DNA of 52,387 nucleotides, taken from the NCBI GenBank assembly GCA_949283655.1, contig CASDTH010000028.1, positions 1 through 52,387 on the forward strand, in the 5' to 3' direction. Below are positions 1-7,465 of this stretch, piece after piece. Position numbers and translations under genes: made by a program. A model generated the notes under the pieces. The model was not told where the DNA came from and searched no databases. It saw nothing but the letters and a program-made list of their open reading frames with translations. The DNA is from an uncultured bacterium. GTDB taxonomy: Bacteria; Bacillota; Clostridia; Oscillospirales; Acutalibacteraceae. The first letter of the stretch is position 1. Each line of letters starts with the position of its first letter.

Positions 1-3
1 CGA

Positions 4-33
4 TTTTGGTGTGCAGCTCGCTGCACACCAAAA
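4..33. repeat. Perfect 14-bp inverted repeat at the window edge
   Basis: Two 14-nt arms (TTTTGGTGTGCAGC and its exact complement) are separated by only two bases. The T run is on the 5' side and the A run on the 3' side in both readings, so no U tract follows the stem. It is therefore not a classical terminator. It lies about 150 bp downstream of the stop of the DHHW gene on the minus strand. It may be an operator, a processing site or an edge of a dispersed repeat. The neighbouring gene lies outside the window. Confidence 0.6.
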
Positions 34-184
34 CCGCTCCAACAACTTACCTATGCGCCCTCTTGGTTGGCTCTCTCCGAAAGAAAAACTTGCTGCTTTC
101 TTTCTTCCTCTCCCTGTACAATATGTTTGACAAACCTACATGATTTTCACACAAATAAGAGTGGCCTAAATCCGCCTTTTTGGC

Positions 185-1339
185 TTATTCATCCACTGCC
201 AGTACGCCAGCGAGGCTGGCATCCTCCGCAAAGGTCGCCGCATTATAGAGCACCAATAGCTGTGTAAAATCCCGTTGCTCCATCCAACTGAGCAAGTCCT
301 CCCGGAAATAACGCGGGTCGATCAGGGTGATTGTTTCATAATGCGCCGTAAGCAACGGCACAAAGGAATGGGCATAGGAATCCTTGATAATCAGCAAATG
401 CTCTCCGTTGTTCACGCTCGTTTTGATCTCTGTGACCGGATGATTCCCGCCGAGGAAATAGGAATACTGGTCTCGCCCCTCCAAAAATGAAGAATCATAG
501 AGAGAGCTTAAATTGACACGCCCTTCCTCAGCAGTAACGGTGCATGGATTGCTATGCTTCAGCACAAAAATATCCAATTTTTCCGCATGAATCCATGGCA
601 AATTGGCTTTGGAATAGAGCGTGCCCAGGAAGCGATCCGATACAGTCCGCACGGTGTAAGCCTCCATTCCCAATGAGGAAATTCCCATCGTCTCACACCA
701 TGCTTGATAGGCCACAAAGGCGCCGTATACCGTCCAATGGTGATCCGTGCGGAAAAACAGCCGCTCCCGGTCCGGCTGCGCAGCATAGGCCTGCGTAGGA
801 TCGCAGAAAGGGATTCCCTCCCCCAGTGCCCGGCGCATACGGTTGAGCAGGGCAGCCTGATCTGCAACAGGCGCAAACACGGGCAGATCCTCTGGCAGCA
901 CGGAAGAAGCAGTTGGAGACAACAGCACGGAGGCCTTCAGCTCTGGCCAGCGCCTCTGCGCGGCTTTTAGAAACGAGGCGACAGCCTGGCAATTTTTTTC
1001 TTCCCGAATTTCATTTTTCGTAGGAGGCACCTCAAAAAGCCGGTTGTTTTTGCCAAAATAGACCCTGCCGTTATCCGGGCGCAACAACGCCATCTGAACG
1101 CTTGTCTTCAGGGCTACCCACTGCTCCCGCAGGGGAAACTGATCGCTGGAAAATCGGTCAAATTCCTCGGCAAAATCGCCGGACAGCACCCGGTCAAGCT
1201 GTAAAACAGGGAACTCCTGCAGATAACGGTTTTCACTCTCTGAATAAGCGCGGGAGGGTGTAAGAAGATTCCATACGACCAACACACCCAGCCCTATCAC
1301 GAAGAAGAGAGAGAGCCACTTTGCCCGGTTGTGTTTCAT
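185..1339 (-). CDS. DHHW family protein (AlgJ/AlgX-like acetylation partner)
   Basis: A 384-residue protein with one N-terminal membrane anchor (about residues 8-27) and an extracytoplasmic domain. It carries the family signature TDHHWTVYGAF around residue 200 and, nearer the C-terminus, IIKDSYAHSF, which supplies the Ser expected of an SGNH-like acetyltransferase fold. Proteins of this family act outside the membrane with MBOAT acyltransferases: the MBOAT protein exports acetyl groups and the AlgJ/AlgX-like partner places them on a polymer. I chose the ATG at 1339 because AAAGGAGG lies about 11 nt upstream, although the frame stays open to 1381. It is the last gene of the minus-strand operon and follows the MBOAT gene by 48 bp. 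A 28-nt hairpin occupies that gap. The polymer substrate (peptidoglycan, teichoic acid or exopolysaccharide) cannot be read from sequence. Confidence 0.85.
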   Translation of the reverse strand: MKHNRAKWLSLFFVIGLGVLVVWNLLTPSRAYSESENRYLQEFPVLQLDRVLSGDFAEEFDRFSSDQFPLREQWVALKTSVQMALLRPDNGRVYFGKNNRLFEVPPTKNEIREEKNCQAVASFLKAAQRRWPELKASVLLSPTASSVLPEDLPVFAPVADQAALLNRMRRALGEGIPFCDPTQAYAAQPDRERLFFRTDHHWTVYGAFVAYQAWCETMGISSLGMEAYTVRTVSDRFLGTLYSKANLPWIHAEKLDIFVLKHSNPCTVTAEEGRVNLSSLYDSSFLEGRDQYSYFLGGNHPVTEIKTSVNNGEHLLIIKDSYAHSFVPLLTAHYETITLIDPRYFREDLLSWMEQRDFTQLLVLYNAATFAEDASLAGVLAVDE

Positions 1340-1359
1340 AAGATATGACGTCCTCCTTT

Positions 1360-1387
1360 GCATCCGTGTACAGAGGAACACAGATGC
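1360..1387 (-). repeat. 28-nt hairpin repeat, copy 1 (between MBOAT and DHHW genes)
   Basis: On the plus strand the left part reads GCATCCGTGTAC and the right part GAACACAGATGC, forming a stem around an AGAG-type loop. In the operon transcript it sits directly after the MBOAT stop codon and its 3' arm abuts the Shine-Dalgarno sequence of the next gene. A near-identical 28-mer lies at 29731-29758 downstream of murC. Possible roles are an mRNA stabiliser, a processing site, or control of DHHW translation. Confidence 0.6.
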
Positions 1388-2803
1388 TTAAAAACGGAAA
1401 TATAGAAATGGATTGTAAGAGGCATCCACCAAAAACGCCACGCATAGCAGCATTCCGGAGGCTACTAAAGCGGATTCCAAAGCGCCCAGTGGCACGGGAT
1501 GTGCTGCCAGCCGCCCGGCCAGTCGATTCCACAGACGGCACGGCAGCGGCGTGCTCCCAACCGTGGCGGCAAGCAGCAAAATGACGTTGGTGTAGAGCAG
1601 GTATAGAGCACCACCATCCCACAGCGCCTGCCCGAAGCCGCCAAACAGGGCACGGATATACTGCAAGCCATCCCCCAGGGAATCAAATGCAAATACCGCC
1701 CAACCGAGCATAACCAGCAACATTGTATAGCAATGCTGCAAAAAGGCGGGCAACTTTTGCAGCAGACGGAGCAAAAAAAGCTTCTCTACAATCAGTAACA
1801 CGCCAAAATACAGCCCCCAGACGACAAAATTCCAGCTTGCGCCATGCCAGAAGCCGGTCAGCAGCCATACGATCAGAATATTGCGAATCTGCTTTGGCAA
1901 CCCCTTCCGGTTACCACCCAGCGGGATATAGACATACTCCTTAAACCAACTGCTCAGCGAAATATGCCATCGCCGCCAAAACTCCGTGATACTCTTTGAA
2001 ATATAGGGGTAATCAAAATTCTCCAAAAAATGAAAGCCGAACATCCGCCCTAAACCTATCGCCATATCCGAATAACCGGAAAAGTCAAAATAGATCTGAA
2101 AGGTATAGGCCAACACACCGATCCAGGCCGTTAAAACCGGGAGGCCTTCAGGCCTCATGGCGGAAACCTGACTCCAGACCTCGCCCAGTGTGTTTGCGAT
2201 GAGCACCTTTTTACCAAGGCCTGCCACAAACCGTTTGACTCCACTGGAAAACGCATCGAAGCTCTCCCTCCGATCCGCCAGCTCGCCGACAACGGTTCGC
2301 ATACGCACGATAGGCCCCGCAATCAGCTGGGGAAACAGCGACACATAGGTGCCAAAAGCAACAATGCTACGCTGCACAGGCACATCGCCCCGATACAGAT
2401 CGATCAGATAGGACATTGCCTGAAAGGTGTAGAAGGAAATACCAATTGGCAGTGGAATGTTGGGCTGAGGAATTGCCAGCCCCGTCACAGCGTTTAGATT
2501 CTGCACAAAAAAATCTGCATACTTAAAAAATGCAAGCAACGCTACATTCAGCACAACCGCCAGTGCAAGCACTTTTTTCGCCCGGCTTCTATTCTGCCGC
2601 ACCTGCTCCAACCACAGGCCCAGAAAGAAATCCAGGCAGATAGAAAACATCATTAACAGGATATAGACCGGCTCACCCCATGCATAAAAAAACAGGCTAA
2701 AAATCAATAAGACAACGTTTTTCGCCTTACGGGGAACGATAAAATAGACCACCAGCACCGCCGGCAAGAAATAAAACAGAAAAAGCAGGCTGCTGAATAC
2801 CAT
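1388..2803 (-). CDS. MBOAT family O-acyltransferase (AlgI/PatA-like)
   Basis: A 471-residue polytopic membrane protein, the usual length for AlgI/DltB-type acyltransferases. Diagnostic stretches are EFWRRWHISLSSWFKEYVYI near residue 285 and LTGFWHGASWNFVVWGLYFG near residue 315. The latter contains the conserved His that is essential in AlgI, PatA and DltB. The family moves an acetyl or acyl group across the membrane so that a partner can attach it to an extracellular polymer. The partner here is the DHHW protein encoded next. The gene starts 12 bp after the anti-sigma stop, so it is co-transcribed with the sigma/anti-sigma pair. The acceptor polymer is unknown. Confidence 0.92.
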   Translation of the reverse strand: MVFSSLLFLFYFLPAVLVVYFIVPRKAKNVVLLIFSLFFYAWGEPVYILLMMFSICLDFFLGLWLEQVRQNRSRAKKVLALAVVLNVALLAFFKYADFFVQNLNAVTGLAIPQPNIPLPIGISFYTFQAMSYLIDLYRGDVPVQRSIVAFGTYVSLFPQLIAGPIVRMRTVVGELADRRESFDAFSSGVKRFVAGLGKKVLIANTLGEVWSQVSAMRPEGLPVLTAWIGVLAYTFQIYFDFSGYSDMAIGLGRMFGFHFLENFDYPYISKSITEFWRRWHISLSSWFKEYVYIPLGGNRKGLPKQIRNILIVWLLTGFWHGASWNFVVWGLYFGVLLIVEKLFLLRLLQKLPAFLQHCYTMLLVMLGWAVFAFDSLGDGLQYIRALFGGFGQALWDGGALYLLYTNVILLLAATVGSTPLPCRLWNRLAGRLAAHPVPLGALESALVASGMLLCVAFLVDASYNPFLYFRF

Positions 2804-2815
2804 CTTTGAACCCCT

Positions 2816-3670
2816 TTACCTTGTAATTTCAAACTCCTGTATGCCCATATAACCCGGTGCAATCTCGTATTTGGGATACACGACGACCACATTCCCCGCC
2901 TCATTGAGATAGAAACCTGGGTTTTCCAAATTCACATCAAAGGTATCCAGCTCTTCCTCACTATAATAAGAAACGTTCGGATCCTGCTCCATGCGCAGAG
3001 CGATCTGCTGCCGGAGCTGACTGCGGATGATCTCGCCATAATCCGGGCCAAGCAGATCGCGCAGGGTTAATTCCCTGCCGGTCTCCAAATCAATATTGTA
3101 ATAATACTGCTCCTCATAATAGCTGGCATGGGTCTCCGATTTCACCAGCACAAAGGAAACAAACTCTCCATTGTTGCAGCACAATCGGTAATTGATGCAA
3201 ATCTCCGGGACGAGATAATCGCTTTCGTCGCCACCATTTTCCAAATATACCTGCTTGGCTGCCCTGGCTTCCTTTTGAGAGGCTTCAATCAGCTCATTGA
3301 TTTTCACCTGTATCTCCTGATTGATGCGTCTCTCCAGCTCTGTGTTACCAGTGCCGGCAAGCTCCGGTTGGCGAACGATCAGCGTCCCATTCTCCCCCTG
3401 CTTTTTGTATTCCTCAAAGGTCAAGACCTGCGCAATCTGCCCTAACACCGGAATATGAAAGAGCCCTAGAGCAAACGCGGGGATCATATTAACTGCGGCG
3501 ATAAACAGCACCAGGCAGGCCGCAGCGGCACAGGCTGTCCAACGGATTGGGTGGCGGCGCTTTCTGTGCTGCCGCCCTGCGAAACGGACAGCCCCCCGGA
3601 CCACCTCTTCCAACTCCTCCGGCGGCTCAAGCGCAGTATAAATTTCTTTTGCATCCCTGATGGATCTCAT
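2816..3670 (-). CDS. rsiV-like: RsiV-like anti-sigma factor (DUF3298-type sensor domain)
   Basis: A 284-residue single-pass protein. A short cytoplasmic N-terminus (about residues 1-45, expected to bind the sigma factor) is followed by a membrane segment at about 47-70 and an extracytoplasmic domain that ends PKYEIAPGYMGIQEFEI. That ending is characteristic of RsiV/DUF3298 proteins. Bacillus subtilis RsiV has practically the same length and layout, binds lysozyme directly and is then cleaved to release SigV. The ATG at 3670 is preceded by AAGGAGGGG, so the 16 extra residues of the open frame were excluded. It lies 22 bp after the sigma gene. Whether this protein senses lysozyme is an inference from homology. 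Confidence 0.85.
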   Translation of the reverse strand: MRSIRDAKEIYTALEPPEELEEVVRGAVRFAGRQHRKRRHPIRWTACAAAACLVLFIAAVNMIPAFALGLFHIPVLGQIAQVLTFEEYKKQGENGTLIVRQPELAGTGNTELERRINQEIQVKINELIEASQKEARAAKQVYLENGGDESDYLVPEICINYRLCCNNGEFVSFVLVKSETHASYYEEQYYYNIDLETGRELTLRDLLGPDYGEIIRSQLRQQIALRMEQDPNVSYYSEEELDTFDVNLENPGFYLNEAGNVVVVYPKYEIAPGYMGIQEFEITR

Positions 3671-3692
3671 GCGCACCCCTCCTTGACCGTTT

Positions 3693-4181
3693 CTACATAT
3701 CGGAGAATCCGTCGCCAAGCTCCTGGCGCAGCTTTTTCAGCGCGCGGTACAGGCGTGCTTTCACCGTATTGAGGTTCGCGCCTGTTGCCGCCGCAATATC
3801 CTCCAGCTTCATATCTTCAAAATACCGCAAAATAACGACTATGCGCAGCTTCAGTTCCAGGCGCTCCACCGCCCGGTAAATATCCACTTTTGCGCCTGGA
3901 TCCTCCTGCGGGGCGGTAATCTCCGGTAATTCATCCAGCAGGATCATCCTTTGATTGCGTCGCAGGTAGGCGAGGCTTTCATTGATTAAAATCCGGTAAA
4001 CCCAAGCCTTGACCGCCGCTTCGCTGCGCAATGTGTGCGCATGGCTGATAGCCTGCACTACCGTATCCTGCACGATATCCAACGCCGCTTCGCGATTGCG
4101 GGCATAGGAAAACGCCAGGCGGTACATGGCCGCCTGGTTTTCATAGATAAACTCCGTAATCCGCGTTTGCTCCCCGCTCAC
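3693..4181 (-). CDS. sigV-like: ECF RNA polymerase sigma factor (SigV-like)
   Basis: A 162-residue sigma-70 family protein with only regions 2 and 4, the layout of extracytoplasmic-function sigma factors. Region 2 covers YRLAFSYARNREAALDIVQD at about residues 20-40. Region 4 covers ILRYFEDMKLEDIAAATG followed by NTVKARLYRALKKLR at about 118-152. The start is GTG at 4181 with GGAGGAG 8 nt upstream. It lies between the DUF4358 lipoprotein gene (27 bp upstream) and the RsiV-like anti-sigma gene (22 bp downstream). This is the standard sigma/anti-sigma pairing, and autoregulation from a promoter ahead of the operon is likely. A GTG start may keep its level low relative to the anti-sigma factor. 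Confidence 0.9.
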   Translation of the reverse strand: MSGEQTRITEFIYENQAAMYRLAFSYARNREAALDIVQDTVVQAISHAHTLRSEAAVKAWVYRILINESLAYLRRNQRMILLDELPEITAPQEDPGAKVDIYRAVERLELKLRIVVILRYFEDMKLEDIAAATGANLNTVKARLYRALKKLRQELGDGFSDM

Positions 4182-4208
4182 AGCGCCTGCTCCTCCGCCT
4201 TTCGCCCG

Positions 4209-4673
4209 TCATCCGATAAGCTCCTTCACCATCTTCTGCGCGGCAACGTTATCCTCTGCGATGCAGAGCGCCACAACGTTCCCGCTGCGCTCCACAACGG
4301 CGTTATTCAACTTGGGCATCTCAGCAGGCGCATAATCCTCAAATGCCAGTTTTTGTGCCTCTACACGCTCCTGCATCGCGGCGAGCAACCGTTCGGCAGC
4401 TGCCTCATCCCTGGCCTGAAAAACAGCAACCTCTTCCGCTGTGGCGCCGCTACTCAGATATAGCTTCCCTGCCACAACATCCTCGCCAGAAATACCATAG
4501 GTTCTGTTGCGTACCTCCGGAGTTGCCTCAGAGAGCTCATCCTGAAAGGTCAGGGAGCTTTTCAGCGTATCCGCCGCCTGAGCGGCATCCACATTCTGTG
4601 CCTTCCCTGCGCTACAACCGGCCAGCAGCACCAGCATCAGCAACACCGGAAGCCCTATCCTCAAAGCCTTCAT
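4209..4673 (-). CDS. DUF4358 domain lipoprotein
   Basis: A 154-residue protein with a lipoprotein signal (hydrophobic run then LLAGC, lipidated Cys at residue 20). The domain matches DUF4358, a small extracytoplasmic domain found next to MBOAT/DHHW/GDSL genes in Clostridia. The ATG at 4673 is chosen over one 9 bp upstream because the GAAAGG ribosome site is then at proper spacing. It follows the SGNH hydrolase gene by 16 bp and precedes the sigma gene by 27 bp. The biochemical role is unknown. Its constant company suggests an accessory part of the acetylation machinery on the outer membrane face. Confidence 0.8.
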   Translation of the reverse strand: MKALRIGLPVLLMLVLLAGCSAGKAQNVDAAQAADTLKSSLTFQDELSEATPEVRNRTYGISGEDVVAGKLYLSSGATAEEVAVFQARDEAAAERLLAAMQERVEAQKLAFEDYAPAEMPKLNNAVVERSGNVVALCIAEDNVAAQKMVKELIG

Positions 4674-4689
4674 TTGAATCATCCTTTCT

Positions 4690-5571
4690 TTATACACCGG
4701 TATGGGTCCGCAGATACTCGGCCCATTTCCGGCAATATGCCATTTTGAGATGCACGCCATCCGCCGCCGCATCTGCCGGCAAATTGCCGGAGCTATCCAC
4801 CACGGCCTGATAGACATCCAGATACTGCACCGATTTTTCCTCGCACAGCTCTTTGAGCAGGCGATTGTAAAGCCGGATGCGCTCATTGGTATAAACGCCT
4901 TTTGACGATTTTTCTTTGGAGACCGGCAGAATAGACTGCACATAAATCTGTGTATCCGGTTCGATCTCCTGAATAGCGTCCACAAGCTTGCTATAGCCAT
5001 TGATAAAAGCGTTCTCATTGGCCCAGCCGAGCTCATTCACACCCAGCATGATATAAACCTTTCCAAACCGGTGCTTTTTCAGTGCGTCAACCACCGTGAG
5101 CTTCTGCCCGCCGTCAGATATAACCGGCTTGGTAAAAACGGTATCCACCATCAGGCCCTTATAGGCATAAAACGTTGCCCCACTGAGCAGGCCAGAGTTG
5201 CCAAGCCCCTCCGTGCGGGAATCCCCAATAAAAACAGCATCCTGAAAAAAGCTGTCATCCTCTTTTCCAGCCGCTGTGCTACCCTCTGGCTCTTCTCGGG
5301 CAGCCGTTAATGCGGCGGTATTTTGTGTGCTGGCCGGCAGCGTCTGCTCCCAGGTTGGCGGGGCAACTGCAAGGCCAGTAGGTGGCTGTGTGGAAAGGCC
5401 CGTGGGCGGCGTCTCCCCTTTCTCTCCCCACCTGGCGCTACGCGCTCCTGCGATGGCAATCACCACTACAAGGCACACGAGCACTAGTGCCACCGAAAGC
5501 CAAAGTAACCTTTTGTTTTTGCGCGGCCAACCATCGTGCACGGTGTTTCCGGTTTGATACGGCCTGTTCAT
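4690..5571 (-). CDS. SGNH/GDSL-type hydrolase, membrane-anchored
   Basis: A 293-residue protein with one N-terminal membrane segment (about residues 22-42), a low-complexity Pro/Thr/Ala linker to about 95, and an extracellular SGNH domain. The motifs are in order: block I FIGDSRTEG near 113 with the nucleophilic Ser, block III LGVNELG near 176, and block V ADGVHLK near 275 with the catalytic Asp and His. It probably removes or transfers acyl groups on a wall polymer or polysaccharide. The start ATG is preceded by GAGGG at 7 nt. It is the first gene of the minus-strand operon, so the operon promoter should lie in the 318 bp upstream. Confidence 0.85.
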   Translation of the reverse strand: MNRPYQTGNTVHDGWPRKNKRLLWLSVALVLVCLVVVIAIAGARSARWGEKGETPPTGLSTQPPTGLAVAPPTWEQTLPASTQNTAALTAAREEPEGSTAAGKEDDSFFQDAVFIGDSRTEGLGNSGLLSGATFYAYKGLMVDTVFTKPVISDGGQKLTVVDALKKHRFGKVYIMLGVNELGWANENAFINGYSKLVDAIQEIEPDTQIYVQSILPVSKEKSSKGVYTNERIRLYNRLLKELCEEKSVQYLDVYQAVVDSSGNLPADAAADGVHLKMAYCRKWAEYLRTHTGV

Positions 5572-5889
5572 GCTGAAACCCTCGCTTTCCGCTTTTACTG
5601 CTCTTATGATGGATGGCAGAAGAAAATAGTTGCAAAAAATTAGAAAAATTTTTGAATGGGGCTACTGACTTTGGTTTGTCCGGCTACAGACGCCTCTAAC
5701 CTTTTTCTATTGTAGAGAAACCCATCAAAAAATCCATCGAAAAAAGCCGCGCACCCATAGTATTTTTGATTTTCACAGCGGGCGATCCCCTTCCCCCGGG
5801 CGGAAGCCGTTTCCTCCGGCAAACAGCGCTCAAAAAGGCTGAAAATCCCCCGGACCATCAAACCGGAGGGCTCTCGCAGCCAGAGGATT
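5572..5889. other. Intergenic region upstream of the O-acetylation operon
   Basis: No credible gene is seen in these 318 bp. On the minus strand TGCAAC (5634-5629) followed 17 nt later by CATC (5611-5608) weakly resembles an ECF promoter. A GC-rich dyad at 5847-5870 (CCGG...CCGG with flanking C/G runs), 20-45 bp after the aroK stop, may act as a weak aroK terminator but lacks a U tract. Confidence 0.4.
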
Positions 5890-6399
5890 TTATTCTTTTT
5901 TATCAGAACCCAGTATATTCAGAATCGCCTCCACTGTCTGCTCTGCCGTCAAACCTGCCGCATTCACTGTAATATCCGCCCATTTTTCGTACAGTGGCAT
6001 CCGCTCCTGATACAGATCGTAAAGCGACTCCCCCTTCGCCATGGCCACGCCGCGGGTTTTGATATTATTCAGCCGGCTCTCTACCTCTTCATACGGCAGC
6101 TTTAAATAAATCAGGATCCCATTCCGGCGCAGGTGACGCATCGCATTTTCACTGTACACAGCGCTGCCTCCCGTGGCGATCACCGTATCCCGGCATGTAA
6201 CGCTGCGGATGGCGTGCTCCTCCACCCGCAAAAAATATGGCAAGCCATGCCCATCGATAATCTCCTGCAAGCGCTTTCCCTCGCGCTGCTGCAAAAGCAG
6301 ATCCGTATCTAAAAAGCCCACGCCGACCGTCTTCGCCAGGATAACGCCGATTGTGCTTTTCCCGCACGCCGGCATGCCGATCAGTACAAGGTTTTTCAT
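5890..6399 (-). CDS. aroK: Shikimate kinase
   Basis: A 169-residue P-loop kinase of normal length that phosphorylates shikimate at the 3-OH with ATP, the fifth step of the chorismate pathway. The Walker A motif GMPACGKST is at residues 8-16. DTD at about 32-34 binds shikimate and Mg. RVEE near 58 and ATGGSAV near 76 match the shikimate-binding and Walker B-like segments. The lid segment follows near RGVAMAKGES, close to 117. GGAGG lies 8 nt before the ATG. It stands alone between the O-acetylation operon and the transketolase genes, reading on the same strand, with a terminator between it and the transketolase genes. Confidence 0.93.
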   Translation of the reverse strand: MKNLVLIGMPACGKSTIGVILAKTVGVGFLDTDLLLQQREGKRLQEIIDGHGLPYFLRVEEHAIRSVTCRDTVIATGGSAVYSENAMRHLRRNGILIYLKLPYEEVESRLNNIKTRGVAMAKGESLYDLYQERMPLYEKWADITVNAAGLTAEQTVEAILNILGSDKKE

Positions 6400-6430
6400 G
6401 CCGCATCCTCCAAATATGTGTTCTATATCA

Positions 6431-6463
6431 AAAAAAGGGAGACACGCACAGGCGTGTCCCCCC
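6431..6463 (-). terminator. Rho-independent terminator of the transketolase operon
   Basis: The stem GACACGC (6441-6447) pairs with GCGTGTC (6452-6458) around a 4-nt loop, extended by a GGG/CCC run with one mismatch. On the minus strand it is followed by seven T. It lies about 50 bp after the stop of the C-terminal transketolase subunit. Confidence 0.85.
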
Positions 6464-6513
6464 TGCCCCGCCGTCTATCATAAAACGCGGGTTGTTCTTT
6501 TGTCAACCACTTT

Positions 6514-7464
6514 TTACTGGGCTTTCATGGCAATTGCCTGATGTGCCTTCTCCACAATATTGGCAGCATCCAGCCCAAAGACATGCAGCAGCTCAACCGC
6601 TGGACCAGAGCAACCAAACGTATCCTCTACGCCGACGCGCACCACCGGCACCGGCACGGTTTCGCACACAACCTCGGCCACTGCGGCGCCAAGCCCGCCA
6701 AGGATGCTGTGCTCCTCCGCCGTGACGATGGCACCCGTCTCCTTAGCGGCCGCAATGATGCATTCACGGTCAATCGGCTTGATGGTCGCCATGTTGATCA
6801 CGCGGGCGCTGATGCCCTCCTTCATCAACTCTTCCTGTGCAAGAAGCGCTTCGTTGACCATTAGACCGGTTGCGATGATCGTGACATCCTCACCAGGGCG
6901 CAGCTCTACAGCCTTGCCGATCTCAAAGGTATAATGCTCATCAAAAATACGCGGTACGGCCAACCGGCCAAAACGCAGGTAAACCGGACCATCATATTCC
7001 GCAGCAGCAAAAACAGCTGCGCGCGCCTCGATATCATCGGCAGGATTCAGGATGACCATGCCGGGGATCGTCCGCATCAGAGCGATATCCTCACAGCACT
7101 GATGGCTCGCGCCATCCTCACCCACGGAAATACCGGCGTGCGTCGCGCCGATTTTGACGGGGATATGCGGGTATCCGATGGTGTTACGCACCTGCTCAAA
7201 CGCACGGCCGGCGGCAAACATTGCAAAGGAGGAGGCAAACACCAGGTAGCCTGTGGTGGCAAGGCCGGCCGCCACACCCATCAGGTTGCACTCCGCGATG
7301 CCCGCATCAAAGAATTGATCCGGATGCGCTTTTTTAAACACGCCGGTCTTCGTTGCCGCCGCAAGGTCGGCATCCATAACGACGAGATTATCATATTTTT
7401 CAGCCAGCTCAACGAGCGCGTTGCCATAGCCGTCGCGCGTCGCTTTTTTAATTACCTCAGCCAT
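6514..7464 (-). CDS. Transketolase, C-terminal subunit
   Basis: A 316-residue protein with the pyrimidine-binding and C-terminal domains of transketolase. ECNLMGVAAGLATTGYLVFA contains the catalytic Glu that activates thiamine diphosphate, and SVGEDGASHQCCEDIALMR follows. The C-terminal third is the transketolase-C domain. Together with the upstream N-terminal subunit it makes the full enzyme of the non-oxidative pentose phosphate pathway, split into two chains as in many Clostridia. Its ribosome site (GGAGG) lies within the last codons of the preceding gene, and only 1 bp separates the two frames. Translational coupling and a 1:1 ratio are therefore likely. Confidence 0.92.
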   Translation of the reverse strand: MAEVIKKATRDGYGNALVELAEKYDNLVVMDADLAAATKTGVFKKAHPDQFFDAGIAECNLMGVAAGLATTGYLVFASSFAMFAAGRAFEQVRNTIGYPHIPVKIGATHAGISVGEDGASHQCCEDIALMRTIPGMVILNPADDIEARAAVFAAAEYDGPVYLRFGRLAVPRIFDEHYTFEIGKAVELRPGEDVTIIATGLMVNEALLAQEELMKEGISARVINMATIKPIDRECIIAAAKETGAIVTAEEHSILGGLGAAVAEVVCETVPVPVVRVGVEDTFGCSGPAVELLHVFGLDAANIVEKAHQAIAMKAQ

Positions 7465-7465
7465 C

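Noticed and set aside
5640..5861. 73-codon minus-strand frame between the SGNH hydrolase gene and aroK
   Set aside because: No ribosome site, no domain, and it lies where the operon promoter is expected.
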